From Saprospiraceae bacterium (GTDB lineage Bacteria > Bacteroidota > Bacteroidia > Chitinophagales > Saprospiraceae), in assembly GCA_016787575.1 (NCBI GenBank), contig JAEUUO010000022.1, positions 62,001 to 126,000 of the forward strand: DNA of 64,000 nucleotides, given 5' to 3'. The notes under the pieces are model-generated. The model saw only the letters and a list, made by a program, of their open reading frames with translations. It was not told the origin of the DNA and ran no database searches. Made by a program: the position numbers and the translations under genes. Below, one piece after another: positions 53,852-63,738 of the stretch; within the stretch, counting starts at the first letter, position 1; each line of letters begins with the position of its first letter.

Positions 53852-55177
53852 CTATACATGATGATGTAAACTCTCTTGTAAAAATGGATCATTCTTTGGC
53901 ACCAATGGAGCTTTAGATAAAAAGTGCAAGGTGGTTGCAAAAAACAAAGCTAAAAATCCAATCATTAGTCCAATATCAGCTAAACCAGGAATAAAATAAC
54001 CTACAGGAGGCATATGATTATTAGACGCATGCTCATCATGAGCTGTCTCGCCATGTTGTGCAGTAATTGAATGACTATCTTTTGTCAATGCTTCACTTGT
54101 TGCAGGTCCTGAATGATACTCCATATTCAATTCAAGTGAAGCGTGGTAGGTTCCTGGTTTTACCATTTGAAATGTATCCCACCAGTGACCAAAAAACACG
54201 ATGATACCAACCGCGATCAAAGTTCCATATTTGCGTTTGTTGTCATTTCTCATTAATATCAGAAATGGTAATGCAAAATTCAGGATAAGATTGCCATAGA
54301 AAAGTACCGGATATTGTTGAATTCGAGTTTGGAAATAAACAGTTTCTTCACCAATATTTCCATACCAAATAAGCATGTATTGAGAAAACCATAAATACGT
54401 CCAAAAAACACTGAAAGCAAACATAAATATTCCAAGATCATGAAAATGTTCCTGATTTACGTTGTGATAATATCCTCTTGATTTAAGATAAATTAAAAAT
54501 AATATAGTCAATGCAATCATGCTCACAAAACAGCTGGCTCCAGTATACCATGCAAACATGGTACTATACCAATGCGGATCAACAGACATATACCATAACC
54601 AGATTACTGCAGCACTAGAAAAACCAGCAACAGGAAGAAAGATTGCTGCCCAGAATTTCATCTTATTGTAATGTTCAAAATGTTGGTCTCCATGATCATC
54701 TTCTTCAACACTTAATTTTCGAATTTTAGATGCAAAAAATATCCAACTTGCAAGAATTCCCAATCCTACTATACTGTAAAAATGTTTATTCAAAAAGCTT
54801 GATTTGCCTTTCAACACTTCATCTTTGGCAACCACATCAGAATCCGACCAATGGTATAAATGGTGCCAACCAAAATAAACTCCCAGAGCAATAAAAAACA
54901 TAATAGCAAAACCAACCCATAAAAATCCAGACATGGCCTCCCAAACACGTTTAAAACCAACGTTCCATCCTGCATATGCGGTTCGACTAACACAAATAAA
55001 AAATAATGCCATCAAAGCTATAAGTGTAAAAAATACACCATTTTGCAATAGACTACTCCAAAAGCGAGTAAAATAAGCATCATCAGTCAGCAAAATTGTA
55101 ACCAGGGACAGGATTCCGATGAAACCCATAATTCCTAATACAACTTTGTCTTTTGTTGGTATCTGTATCGTATTCAT
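53852..55177 (-). CDS. actF: Alternative complex III subunit ActF (NrfD-like membrane subunit)
   Basis: 441 residues with about ten predicted transmembrane helices. Typical segments: FVSRTAYAGW-like ICVSRTAYAGWNVGFKRVWE, YFGWHHLYHWSD, WAAIFLPVAGFSSAAVIWLW, and SVFWTYLWFSQYMLIWYGNI. ActF and ActC are the paired membrane subunits that carry quinol oxidation and proton movement in alternative complex III. The C-terminal 60 residues are hydrophilic and His-rich. It lies 24 bp after actE and 19 bp before the subunit II gene, so complex III and the oxidase are co-transcribed. Confidence 0.9.
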   Translation of the reverse strand: MNTIQIPTKDKVVLGIMGFIGILSLVTILLTDDAYFTRFWSSLLQNGVFFTLIALMALFFICVSRTAYAGWNVGFKRVWEAMSGFLWVGFAIMFFIALGVYFGWHHLYHWSDSDVVAKDEVLKGKSSFLNKHFYSIVGLGILASWIFFASKIRKLSVEEDDHGDQHFEHYNKMKFWAAIFLPVAGFSSAAVIWLWYMSVDPHWYSTMFAWYTGASCFVSMIALTILFLIYLKSRGYYHNVNQEHFHDLGIFMFAFSVFWTYLWFSQYMLIWYGNIGEETVYFQTRIQQYPVLFYGNLILNFALPFLILMRNDNKRKYGTLIAVGIIVFFGHWWDTFQMVKPGTYHASLELNMEYHSGPATSEALTKDSHSITAQHGETAHDEHASNNHMPPVGYFIPGLADIGLMIGFLALFFATTLHFLSKAPLVPKNDPFLQESLHHHV

Positions 55178-55201
55178 TTTGTTTCGTACTTGAACTTCAA
55201 A

Positions 55202-56002
55202 TTATTTTTTAACTGTAGCCACCGGAGCAGTCGCCGCAGCTGCTAATTTAGCTGCATCCATAACTGCTTGTGAACCGGAAAATGTATTTTCAGACTCTGT
55301 ATATTTTAAATTTTTTGATGCTGCCTGTAAGGATCTTATATAATGAATAACATTCCATCTTTCATGATAAGACAATTTATCCGCATAAGCTCCCATCATA
55401 TTTCTTCCAAACATAATACCATGATAAAAGCGACCTTCTGATGCTGCAATAAATTCGTCTTTTAAAAAATTTGCAGGTTGTGCTGGATATTTCCCACCAT
55501 CATCACGAACTAAATAACCGGCACCATCTCCTTTTTCACCATGGCAAATGCCACAATAAATATCATATAACATTTTTCCTTCAGCAAGTCCAGCACTGGT
55601 TAGTTTAACTTTGTTTGTTGTAATCTCTTTCATAGCACGCAAGCGCTCTTCCTCTGTATTTCCATAATAATAATTTACAGATCCATTAACAGGAGTATGG
55701 ATTGCATTTAAGCTTAAATCACCGGAGTACATCGCTGCATGTGCAGAATCAAAAGCAGCAACACTTCCTCGAGCTATTGATCCCTTCACCGGAAATTTTG
55801 GTGCAGATAATTTTGCGATTTCTGCTGGCGTTCCCCAAGTATGATAATAATAATAACTATTAACATTCGGTTCGTATGCAATAGAATGAACCATGTCCGG
55901 CATGTATTCTGTACCAGTGGCATTTCCACCTGCAGGGCTGCATTGAAACAAACTCAATGCACAAACTATTGTAATGAATAAAAAAATAATACGCTTCATC
56001 AT
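55202..56002 (-). CDS. actE: Alternative complex III subunit ActE, monohaem cytochrome c lipoprotein
   Basis: 266 residues. The lipobox is ALSLFQC with C21 as the lipid anchor. The haem motif is CGICH in YDIYCGICHGEKGDGAGYL, with candidate axial Met in FGRNMMGAYADKL. ITTNKVKLTSAGLAEGKML is the helix before the haem. ActE receives electrons inside alternative complex III. Its start follows the actD stop with no gap. The C-terminal Ala/Val-rich tail (about 245-266) is low complexity. Confidence 0.9.
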   Translation of the reverse strand: MMKRIIFLFITIVCALSLFQCSPAGGNATGTEYMPDMVHSIAYEPNVNSYYYYHTWGTPAEIAKLSAPKFPVKGSIARGSVAAFDSAHAAMYSGDLSLNAIHTPVNGSVNYYYGNTEEERLRAMKEITTNKVKLTSAGLAEGKMLYDIYCGICHGEKGDGAGYLVRDDGGKYPAQPANFLKDEFIAASEGRFYHGIMFGRNMMGAYADKLSYHERWNVIHYIRSLQAASKNLKYTESENTFSGSQAVMDAAKLAAAATAPVATVKK

Positions 56003-56524
56003 TTATATAGATTTAACATTCACCTCTTCTGCCCCACTTTCTTGAAAAAAAGATCTGGCTTCAGATTCGGAAATGTGATGTTGATCAAATGCTAGACAAA
56101 ATTTATCATCTGTGGTACGCAAATCAAGTTGAGGATTTTCTACTCCTGGCCACAAGCCGCTAATAGTATAAAAAGTAATTGTCATCCCCCAGGATGCAAA
56201 CAAAACTGTCAACTCAAATACGATAGGAATAAATGAAGGCACAGGCCAATATGGTTTACCACCAAAGATAATTGGCCAGTCACTGGTCATTATCCATGTC
56301 ATACCTAAGAAAGCAGTTAGCGTTCCTATGGCGCCATATACAAAACCAGCATAGTGTAATCTTGATTCTTCCAAACCAAGTGCTTTTTCCATTCCATGGA
56401 CCGGAAATGGAGTAAAGACATCCATAATATCAAGATGTTTGCTTTTAGCAAGCCGGACAGCGGTTAAAAGATCTTCTTCATCCGAATAAATCCCGTAAAT
56501 AACATCTTTATTTAATTGTCTCAT
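56003..56524 (-). CDS. actD: Alternative complex III subunit ActD (DUF3341)
   Basis: 173 residues. The DUF3341 signature is AVRLAKSKHLDIMDVFTPFP followed by two transmembrane helices (YAGFVYGAIGTLTAFLGMTW, FIPIVFELTVLFASWGMTIT) and the C-terminal FCLAFDQHHISESEARSFFQ. ActD is a membrane subunit of alternative complex III that packs against ActC/ActF. It is in the expected order, 20 bp after actC and directly abutting actE. Confidence 0.92.
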   Translation of the reverse strand: MRQLNKDVIYGIYSDEEDLLTAVRLAKSKHLDIMDVFTPFPVHGMEKALGLEESRLHYAGFVYGAIGTLTAFLGMTWIMTSDWPIIFGGKPYWPVPSFIPIVFELTVLFASWGMTITFYTISGLWPGVENPQLDLRTTDDKFCLAFDQHHISESEARSFFQESGAEEVNVKSI

Positions 56525-56544
56525 GCAAGGATGATTTAGTTTAT

Positions 56545-57972
56545 TTAGGAATGATGATGTTCATGTGAATCTGAAGAAACAACACGGTGCTTATGCGTTG
56601 CATGTTCACCAATATATTGATCTCCTCCAACTTTTAAAATATGTTTTATTTCAGCTATGGCTACCACAGGTGCCACACGTACAAATATCAAATAAAGTGT
56701 AAAAAATAAACCAAGGGTACCTATAAAAATTCCAATTTCAACCCAGGTTGGACGGTAATAACTCCATGAAGAAGGTAAATAGTCTCTGGCTAAGGTGGTT
56801 GCAATAATTACAAATCGCTCAAACCACATTCCAATATTAACGAATATGGACATAAAAAACGTCAGAAATACACTGCGTCTGTATTTTTTTACCCAAAAAA
56901 GTTGAGGTGAAATTACATTACAAGCCATCATGCCAAAATAAGACCACCAATAAACTCCCATTGCTCTATTAAAGAATGCAAATTGCTCGTACACATATCC
57001 AGAATACCAGGCAATAAATAATTCTGTTAGATAAGCCACACCTACTATGGTACCAGTTACAAGAATTACCTTATTCATGGATTCAATATGCTCCAAAGTA
57101 ATGTATTCTTCAAGCTTTAAAATTTTACGAGTCATAACCATCAAGGTTTGAACCATTGCAAAGCCTGAAAAAATAGCCCCGGCAACAAAGTATGGTGGAA
57201 AAATGGTTGTATGCCAACCAGGAATTACAGAAGTAGCAAAGTCAAAACTTACAATCGTATGTACTGACAATACAAGGGGTGTTGATAACCCTGCAAGTAC
57301 CAATGATAGTGACTCCCATCTTTGCCATTGCTTTGCAGAACCTGTCCATCCAAATGATAAAAAATTGTATATTTTTTTACGCAGACCACTGGCCCGATTT
57401 CTTACAGTAGCAAAGTCAGGAACCAAACCTGTATACCAAAACAATAATGAAACTGAAAAATAAGTTGAGATGGCAAAAACGTCCCATAATAACGGAGAGT
57501 TAAAATTTGGCCACAGGGAACCTCTTGTATTTGGATAAGGTAAAAAATAAAATACGACCCATAAGCGTCCAACGTGAATTACTGGAAATAAAGCTGCACA
57601 AATAACGGCAAAGATGGTCATAGCTTCTGCAGCTCTGTTAACACCAGTACGCCAACGCTGTCTGAATAATAACAAAATGGCAGAAATCAAAGTACCTGCG
57701 TGACCGATACCAATCCACCAAACGAAATTTGTTATATCGTAAGCCCAGCCTATGGTCCGGTTTACGTTCCAAGAACCGATCCCCATCCAAATGGTCCAAC
57801 AAATGCAAAACAAACCAAAAGCAAGTGTTGAAGCTGCAATGATAAATGCAATTATCCATGCTTTACTTGGGGTTCTTTCTGTTGGAGAACATAAATCTTC
57901 AGTTATCTGATGATACGTTTTATGTCCTTCAACCAATGGTCTTCTTACCGGTGCTACAAATCCTCCTGACAT
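56545..57972 (-). CDS. actC: Alternative complex III subunit ActC (NrfD-like membrane subunit)
   Basis: 475 residues, ten predicted transmembrane helices, of the NrfD/PsrC fold. FVWWIGIGHAGTLISAILLL is the conserved quinone-site region, and STPLVLSVHTIVSFDFATSV and GWHTTIFPPYFVAGAIFSGF are other hallmark segments. It is likely the quinol-oxidising membrane subunit. The gene sits 18 bp after actB. The hydrophilic His-rich C-terminus (SSDSHEHHHS) is typical of this clade. Confidence 0.93.
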   Translation of the reverse strand: MSGGFVAPVRRPLVEGHKTYHQITEDLCSPTERTPSKAWIIAFIIAASTLAFGLFCICWTIWMGIGSWNVNRTIGWAYDITNFVWWIGIGHAGTLISAILLLFRQRWRTGVNRAAEAMTIFAVICAALFPVIHVGRLWVVFYFLPYPNTRGSLWPNFNSPLLWDVFAISTYFSVSLLFWYTGLVPDFATVRNRASGLRKKIYNFLSFGWTGSAKQWQRWESLSLVLAGLSTPLVLSVHTIVSFDFATSVIPGWHTTIFPPYFVAGAIFSGFAMVQTLMVMTRKILKLEEYITLEHIESMNKVILVTGTIVGVAYLTELFIAWYSGYVYEQFAFFNRAMGVYWWSYFGMMACNVISPQLFWVKKYRRSVFLTFFMSIFVNIGMWFERFVIIATTLARDYLPSSWSYYRPTWVEIGIFIGTLGLFFTLYLIFVRVAPVVAIAEIKHILKVGGDQYIGEHATHKHRVVSSDSHEHHHS

Positions 57973-57990
57973 GCTTTAGTATTTATAGTT

Positions 57991-60900
57991 TTATGCATCT
58001 AAATTTTCATCTCTGTTGTTGACCTTCATGGTATAATGCACAACAGATTTAACATTGACTTCTTCCAATACAATATAATTTAAAGGATTCTCAATTTTTT
58101 TGAATAGCGTTCCTTCCTTATTATTCATATCCCCGAAAGTAATCGCTTCTGTAGGACAGGCAGTTTGACAAGCTGTTTTAACATCATTGTCATTTAATGT
58201 CCTACTTTCTTTCTTTGCAGAAAGTTTGCCTTCTTGAATCCGTTGAACACAAAACGAACATTTTTCAATGACACCTCGTGATCTGACTGTAACATCAGGA
58301 TTCAAAACCATTCTTACTAAATTATCAGAATAGAATGGTTGATTTTTTTCTCCAGCAACATTAAATTGATTAACAGGAAATAAATCTGCAGTTGTAAAAT
58401 CATACCAATTAAATCGTCTCACTTTATATGGACAATTATTAGCACAATATCTGGTACCCACACAACGATTGTATGCCATTTGATTTAATCCTTCTGAAGA
58501 GTGATTGGTGGCATTGACAGGGCAAACATTTTCACAAGGAGCATTATTACAATGCTGGCACATCATGGGTTGATAAACAACATTTGGATTGTCAACATCC
58601 CCATAATAATACCGGTCAATTCTCAACCATGACATTTCATGGTGTCTTGCAATTTCTTTTTTCCCAACAACTGGCACATTGTTTTCAGCCATACAAGCAA
58701 CGGTGCAGGTTCCACAACCAATACACGCATTTAAGTCAACATGCATGCCCCAGTGATGTCCTGTGTTATAGGTATATTCATGACCAGGATATAGCGTATG
58801 AGAATTTAATTTTTGAAATTCAGCACGCTCTTCTTTTAATTTTTCTATATTTTCTTTTATTTCATTTAAATGACTATGCCTTAAAACAGAACGATCCGTT
58901 AATGATCCTTGAAAGCCTTTTGCTATTCCTTTAAACGCATCGTCAACCAAAGCAGCCTCATCAGCATTAAATTTTTGACCAGAACTTTTTTCAATAGCCG
59001 TTACACCTAGCGTATGATGGTGTTGAACACAAGCAAAATGTTTTTCAACAGTTCCACTGCTCTGAGATATTTCAACTTCTGAATTAAAATATTGGAAATA
59101 ACCATCTACTAATTTACATGCAGGATAAAAATTAGTACCAACTCCTGTACCACAATCTCCTGCTATAGATCTCCCGTATCCTATAGCTATTGCAACTGTT
59201 CCGGGCATCTGACCAAATTGTTTTACAGCGCCTACAGAAGATTTTGTTCCAGCAATTGTGAGGTCAATTAATTCGCCATTTTCTTTTACATTGTTGAATG
59301 CAATAAATTTCCGATCTCCATCAAAACTTATTGGAACCATAAGATAATTTCCCCAGGCACATCTTGTTACCGGGTCAGGCATTTCTTGTAACCAAGGGTT
59401 GTTAGCATAGTTACCACTTCCAATTCCAACCGTTTCAATAAATGAAATTTCTAGGGCAGAACCAGATGGTTTGCCAAGTTTAGAAGTTGCTCCAGAAACA
59501 TCACCTTTAAATAATGGAGTAGTTGTTGAATTCACAATAGTAAAAACACCATTATGTAAACATTCATCCCAGAAGTCTTGAAATCCTCCAGTAGCACCAG
59601 AAGCAGCATATACTTTACGCTCCCATTGATTTTTTAGATACTCATAATAAGGTTGCTCTGCGGCACTATTTAAATTAGGTGAAGAAGCCCATGATAGAAA
59701 TGAATGGCCACTAGCCCTGGTATTAAATATTGGATTGATGGTAGGTTGAATTAAACTCAACAGACCTTTTTTAGCTTCAACATCACCCCAGGATTCAAGA
59801 ACATGATGATCAGGTGCCAAATAATTACAAAGCGCACTGGTTTCATCAATTGTAGCATTTAAACTTACCCTGGTTTTCACATTCGCCAATGCTTGAGCAA
59901 AATCAGAAGCAATTGGCAAATCAAAGCAAGGATTAGAATTCCAAAATATAATTGCATCAACAATAGAAGCTTTCATATCACTCAGCAGTTGATTAACATC
60001 TGCATCGCTTCCTTTTCTTTGATAGGAAACATTATTAAAAGCAATTGTAGTACCTAAATTTCCTAACAAATTATTTAATCCATAACACAATACTTGTTCT
60101 CCGATATTATTGTTACCACAAACAATTAAGGATTTTGATTTTTGATTAACAAGACGTTCTGCTAATTTTTTGAAAGCTGCTTTTGCCTTTTCGTTTAATT
60201 CTATTACTGGTATGGTTGCTGCTCCTAATTTTGAAGCTACTTCATTGTATAAAAATGCAATTGCAGCGCTTTGTTCAGATGGCTTAACCAAAATCCGGTT
60301 ATCTGCATTTGAACCTGTTAAAGACATGTGTGATTCAACCTGAGTATGCTGTGACATTTTAGGTGCATCAGCCTTAATTTTTCTTCCTTTTGCATAAAGT
60401 GAGGCATACTCAATAGGAGAAATCCAAGTACCTAAAAAGTCTGCATTAAAGCTAACAATTGTTTCAGCAAGATCAAATCTAAATTCCGGAATCATGCGTT
60501 CACCAAAACATTGTAAGCCTGCATCTAATAAAGCTGAAGATGAAACTCCATCATACATTATATGTTTTGATCCAGGATATTTCGTACAAAATTCAGCAAC
60601 AGCTTGCAATGCAGTCGGACTCATTTGAGTACTGCTTACAATCCGGATATTTTTACTAGCTGCAAAAGAGGATTTAAGCTCATTATCCAAGTCGTTCCAA
60701 CTGACTTCGGCAATTTGGCTTTGATTTAATTTCGATGGAAATTTTATCCTATTGTAATCATAAAGACTTAATACAGAGGCTTGAACCCTTGCGTTGGTAC
60801 CACCCTTAGTTATAGATGAGAGTGCATTGCCTTCAATTTTAATAGGTCTACCTTCTCTGGTTTTAACCAAAATCGAACAATAATCACCACCATTTACATA

Positions 60901-61191
60901 GCTTGAAGCGTAATAATTGGCAATTCCAGGAACAATGGTATCTGGCTTAATTACATATGGAATGGCTTTTTTTACCGGAATTTCACAAGAAGCTAAAGTT
61001 GCCGCTCCAATTCCAAAACCTAAAAGCTTAAGAAAATCGCGACGATTGCTTTCAACCATTCCGCTTTTTTCATCTTCTAAGATAGATTCTAAACTAACAG
61101 GATTTAACTCAGAATTATTGGCTGCAATAAAATCCGGATTTCTTACCAGATCTTCTTCTCCAATCCAAATTGTTGATTCGTTCATTTTCAT
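57991..61191 (-). CDS. actB: Alternative complex III subunit ActB, Fe-S / molybdopterin-like periplasmic subunit
   Basis: 1066 residues. The twin-arginine-type leader is NRRDFLKLLGFGIGAATLAS (R50/R51) followed by C69. Residues about 80-740 are a molybdopterin-oxidoreductase-like domain that in this family has no cofactor. The C-terminal part holds the ferredoxin-like clusters: DLNACIGCGTCTVACMAEN, MCQHCNNAPCENVCPVNATN, CVGTRYCANNCPYKVRRF, CSFCVQRIQEGKL and TACQTACPTEAI. In known complexes these form three [4Fe-4S] and one [3Fe-4S] cluster passing electrons from quinol to ActA haems. Second gene of the operon, 21 bp after actA. Confidence 0.94.
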   Translation of the reverse strand: MKMNESTIWIGEEDLVRNPDFIAANNSELNPVSLESILEDEKSGMVESNRRDFLKLLGFGIGAATLASCEIPVKKAIPYVIKPDTIVPGIANYYASSYVNGGDYCSILVKTREGRPIKIEGNALSSITKGGTNARVQASVLSLYDYNRIKFPSKLNQSQIAEVSWNDLDNELKSSFAASKNIRIVSSTQMSPTALQAVAEFCTKYPGSKHIMYDGVSSSALLDAGLQCFGERMIPEFRFDLAETIVSFNADFLGTWISPIEYASLYAKGRKIKADAPKMSQHTQVESHMSLTGSNADNRILVKPSEQSAAIAFLYNEVASKLGAATIPVIELNEKAKAAFKKLAERLVNQKSKSLIVCGNNNIGEQVLCYGLNNLLGNLGTTIAFNNVSYQRKGSDADVNQLLSDMKASIVDAIIFWNSNPCFDLPIASDFAQALANVKTRVSLNATIDETSALCNYLAPDHHVLESWGDVEAKKGLLSLIQPTINPIFNTRASGHSFLSWASSPNLNSAAEQPYYEYLKNQWERKVYAASGATGGFQDFWDECLHNGVFTIVNSTTTPLFKGDVSGATSKLGKPSGSALEISFIETVGIGSGNYANNPWLQEMPDPVTRCAWGNYLMVPISFDGDRKFIAFNNVKENGELIDLTIAGTKSSVGAVKQFGQMPGTVAIAIGYGRSIAGDCGTGVGTNFYPACKLVDGYFQYFNSEVEISQSSGTVEKHFACVQHHHTLGVTAIEKSSGQKFNADEAALVDDAFKGIAKGFQGSLTDRSVLRHSHLNEIKENIEKLKEERAEFQKLNSHTLYPGHEYTYNTGHHWGMHVDLNACIGCGTCTVACMAENNVPVVGKKEIARHHEMSWLRIDRYYYGDVDNPNVVYQPMMCQHCNNAPCENVCPVNATNHSSEGLNQMAYNRCVGTRYCANNCPYKVRRFNWYDFTTADLFPVNQFNVAGEKNQPFYSDNLVRMVLNPDVTVRSRGVIEKCSFCVQRIQEGKLSAKKESRTLNDNDVKTACQTACPTEAITFGDMNNKEGTLFKKIENPLNYIVLEEVNVKSVVHYTMKVNNRDENLDA

Positions 61192-61212
61192 TTTATTCTA
61201 CTTAGCTTCAGA

Positions 61213-62619
61213 TCAATAATGGCATTTTTGACACTCCAGACCTCCTATGTCAGAGACTTTTACTGATTGTCTGGTGCCTGCTTTCAATTCATCATGATAG
61301 GTTTTATAACTATCGTAGTATTTATTATCAGTAAATTTTACATCTGTCTGTCTGTGACAATTGATGCACCAACCCATTGAAAGTGGAGCATATTGTTTTA
61401 CAACCGGCATGTTTTCAATTTTTCCGTGGCAGGTTTGGCAGGCTAATTTCCCGATTGTCACGTGTTGCGAGTGATTAAAATACACATGATCCGGTAAATT
61501 GTGGATTCGTTTCCATTCTATAGGTCCAGGAATTGTTGATTTGGTGTCACTGGTCAAAGAATTTTTAATTCCTTCCCATTGGTTATCCGATTCCCTTATT
61601 GCAGATTCAGCACCTTCACGTAAATTGTTATCCTTAGCAAATGTTGTTGCTATCCATTTCTTATAGATAGCTGCAATTTCATCCTCGGTTAAGTTGTTAT
61701 AATTGTCAATGTATTTATCTGTTGAAGGATTGTATCCAATTGAAGCATATATTTTGGTTATCTCAGCGGTGCCATACTGGCTGCCCTTTTTAATTGCAGC
61801 ATGACAATTCATACAGGTATTTGTTGCAGGAATCAAAGATTGCTTAGATCTTCTAGCTCCATCGTGGCAATAATTACAATCAATTTTATTTAAACCAGCA
61901 TGTGTTTCATGACTAAATTTAATGGGTTGATCCGGTTGATAATTTTGCTGTCTTCCTAATGAAATAGCATTATTAACTGTTGTGTAACCGCCAAACAAAA
62001 CCAAAGCAAAAATCACAAAACTGATAACTGTTTTTGATGTCATTAACTGCCATACAGATTGTTTTTTAGCGGTAGTGTCCCCTGCTTTAAGTTTCATTTG
62101 ATATGCCAAATCCGACATAAGATTCCACAAAAACAATGCAAGTCCAACCAACAAAATAAAAATTAAATAAATCCAAAATGAAAGTCCACTTTGTTGATCC
62201 TGAGGAGCTTGTGTCCCACCTACAGCAGCAACCGGTTTGGGTCCGTATGTACCTTTATACACTCCATCTACATAAAGGAATATACTTTCAATTTCATCAT
62301 CTGACAAATTGGGAAATGCCGTCATAACTGTCGGCTTAAATTGGTTCCATAACTCTGTTGCCCTCGGATGACCAGCTTTAATCAATGCTTGAGAATTTCT
62401 TACCCAATTGTGCAAATCAGCTTTAGGAAAAGCAGCCCATCGCTCGACGCTTCCTCCCAATGCGGGTCCCGTAAGCGGGTCTTTCATGTTTTTATTATGG
62501 CAACTGGCACAATTATTCTTAAACGAACTTTTGCCAACTTCGATATCAGGTGCTGAAATCAGAGCCCCAATCGAAATAAACACAAATAAAATAGTTCCAA
62601 ATATCCCTTTGTAGCTCAT
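61213..62619 (-). CDS. actA: Alternative complex III subunit ActA with six haem motifs
   Basis: 468 residues. CxxCH motifs occur at 37-41, 248-252, 269-273, 394-398, 418-422 and 463-467. The last five, with DHVYFNHSQHV and related His, are the pentahaem ActA core. The first lies in an extra N-terminal class I cytochrome c domain (CASCHNKNMKDPLTGPALGG, then PTVMTAFPNLSDDEI). Two transmembrane segments (about 147-168 and 196-215) separate the parts. A signal peptide starts the protein. A spacer of about 90 residues separates haems 3 and 4. It should carry electrons from ActB to the oxidase. First gene of the operon. Confidence 0.9.
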   Translation of the reverse strand: MSYKGIFGTILFVFISIGALISAPDIEVGKSSFKNNCASCHNKNMKDPLTGPALGGSVERWAAFPKADLHNWVRNSQALIKAGHPRATELWNQFKPTVMTAFPNLSDDEIESIFLYVDGVYKGTYGPKPVAAVGGTQAPQDQQSGLSFWIYLIFILLVGLALFLWNLMSDLAYQMKLKAGDTTAKKQSVWQLMTSKTVISFVIFALVLFGGYTTVNNAISLGRQQNYQPDQPIKFSHETHAGLNKIDCNYCHDGARRSKQSLIPATNTCMNCHAAIKKGSQYGTAEITKIYASIGYNPSTDKYIDNYNNLTEDEIAAIYKKWIATTFAKDNNLREGAESAIRESDNQWEGIKNSLTSDTKSTIPGPIEWKRIHNLPDHVYFNHSQHVTIGKLACQTCHGKIENMPVVKQYAPLSMGWCINCHRQTDVKFTDNKYYDSYKTYHDELKAGTRQSVKVSDIGGLECQKCHY

Positions 62620-62690
62620 AAATTATTGAAAACTAGATGAATATGATTTCAAAATAAAACGATGCTTTAAATCGTTATACGAATCGCCTG

Positions 62691-62720
62691 CAAAAATACC
62701 CCAGAAATGTGTTTCCCAAA
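62691..62720 (-). promoter_or_regulatory. Promoter of the act-cox operon
   Basis: On the minus strand TATTTTTG (62691-62698) is an exact -7 element, and TTTG (62717-62720) lies 18 bp upstream. Predicted start is near 62685, giving a leader of about 65 nt before the actA ATG. No other candidate promoter of this quality was found within the 15-gene run. Confidence 0.6.
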
Positions 62721-62835
62721 ACATCTGATCAAAATGTTTTATTTGATTGTCAAAAAAGTTCAATTTCTTAATAAGTACAACAGTTAAAATATCGTTAAGT
62801 TAATTTGTTTATTATCTTTTGCATATTGTTGTGAA

Positions 62836-63630
62836 TCACACCGCAATGGGTGCCTTAATCGCTGGATGGCATTGATAATCAATTAGTTGAAAATCTTCGT
62901 ATTTAAAATCAAACAAGTCCTTAGCCAAGGGATTTAAAACCATCTTTGGACTATTAAATGGAGTTCGGCTTAATTGCAATTCAGCCTGTTCCATATGATT
63001 TAAATACAAGTGCACATCTCCAAAACTGTGAACAAATGTTCCAGGCTTCAAACCGCAGCTTGCAGCAACCATCAGCGTTAGTAAAGAATAAGATGCAATA
63101 TTAAAAGGAACCCCTAAAAATACATCTGCCGAACGTTGATAAAGCTGACACGACAAACTTCCATTAGCCACATAAAACTGAAACAAACAATGACATGGAT
63201 TTAATGCCATTTTAGGCAAATCTCCAACATTCCATGCAGAGATTACCATTCTCCGTGATTCAGGATTTGATCGAATCGTTTTAAGTAAATCCGCCATTTG
63301 ATCAATGACTTTCCCATCTGAAGTCTCCCAGGAACGCCATTGTTTACCATACACTGGACCCAGATCTCCTTCTTCATTGGCCCATTCATTCCAAATGCTG
63401 ACCCCATGGTCGTTGAGATACTTAATATTTGTATCCCCTTTTAAAAACCACAACAGCTCGTAAATTATTGATTTTAAATGCAGTTTTTTGGTAGTCAACA
63501 AAGGAAATGACTCAGATAAGTCAAACCGCATCTGGTATCCAAAAATACTTTTAGTTCCAACACCGGTTCGATCTGTTCTTTCAACTCCTTCATCTTTAAC
63601 CTTCCGGAGAAGGTTTAAATAGTCCTGCAT
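62836..63630 (-). CDS. thyA: Thymidylate synthase
   Basis: 264 residues, the same length as the E. coli enzyme. The catalytic nucleophile is C146 in [14 protein letters not shown], and the dUMP-binding [17 protein letters not shown] and [13 protein letters not shown] segments are present. It makes dTMP from dUMP using methylenetetrahydrofolate. Dihydrofolate reductase is not next to it. It is divergent from the UbiD-family gene and lies 216 bp downstream-side of actA on the same strand. Confidence 0.97.
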   Translation of the reverse strand: MQDYLNLLRKVKDEGVERTDRTGVGTKSIFGYQMRFDLSESFPLLTTKKLHLKSIIYELLWFLKGDTNIKYLNDHGVSIWNEWANEEGDLGPVYGKQWRSWETSDGKVIDQMADLLKTIRSNPESRRMVISAWNVGDLPKMALNPCHCLFQFYVANGSLSCQLYQRSADVFLGVPFNIASYSLLTLMVAASCGLKPGTFVHSFGDVHLYLNHMEQAELQLSRTPFNSPKMVLNPLAKDLFDFKYEDFQLIDYQCHPAIKAPIAV

Positions 63631-63738
63631 ACTTCAAATTCAAAAGCAAAGAAACATATTAAAATAATCTTAATATAATTTTTTCAAATATTTCTTTACT
63701 CCTTCTAAAAGGGCTTAATTTTACAGCTAAACCAAAAC

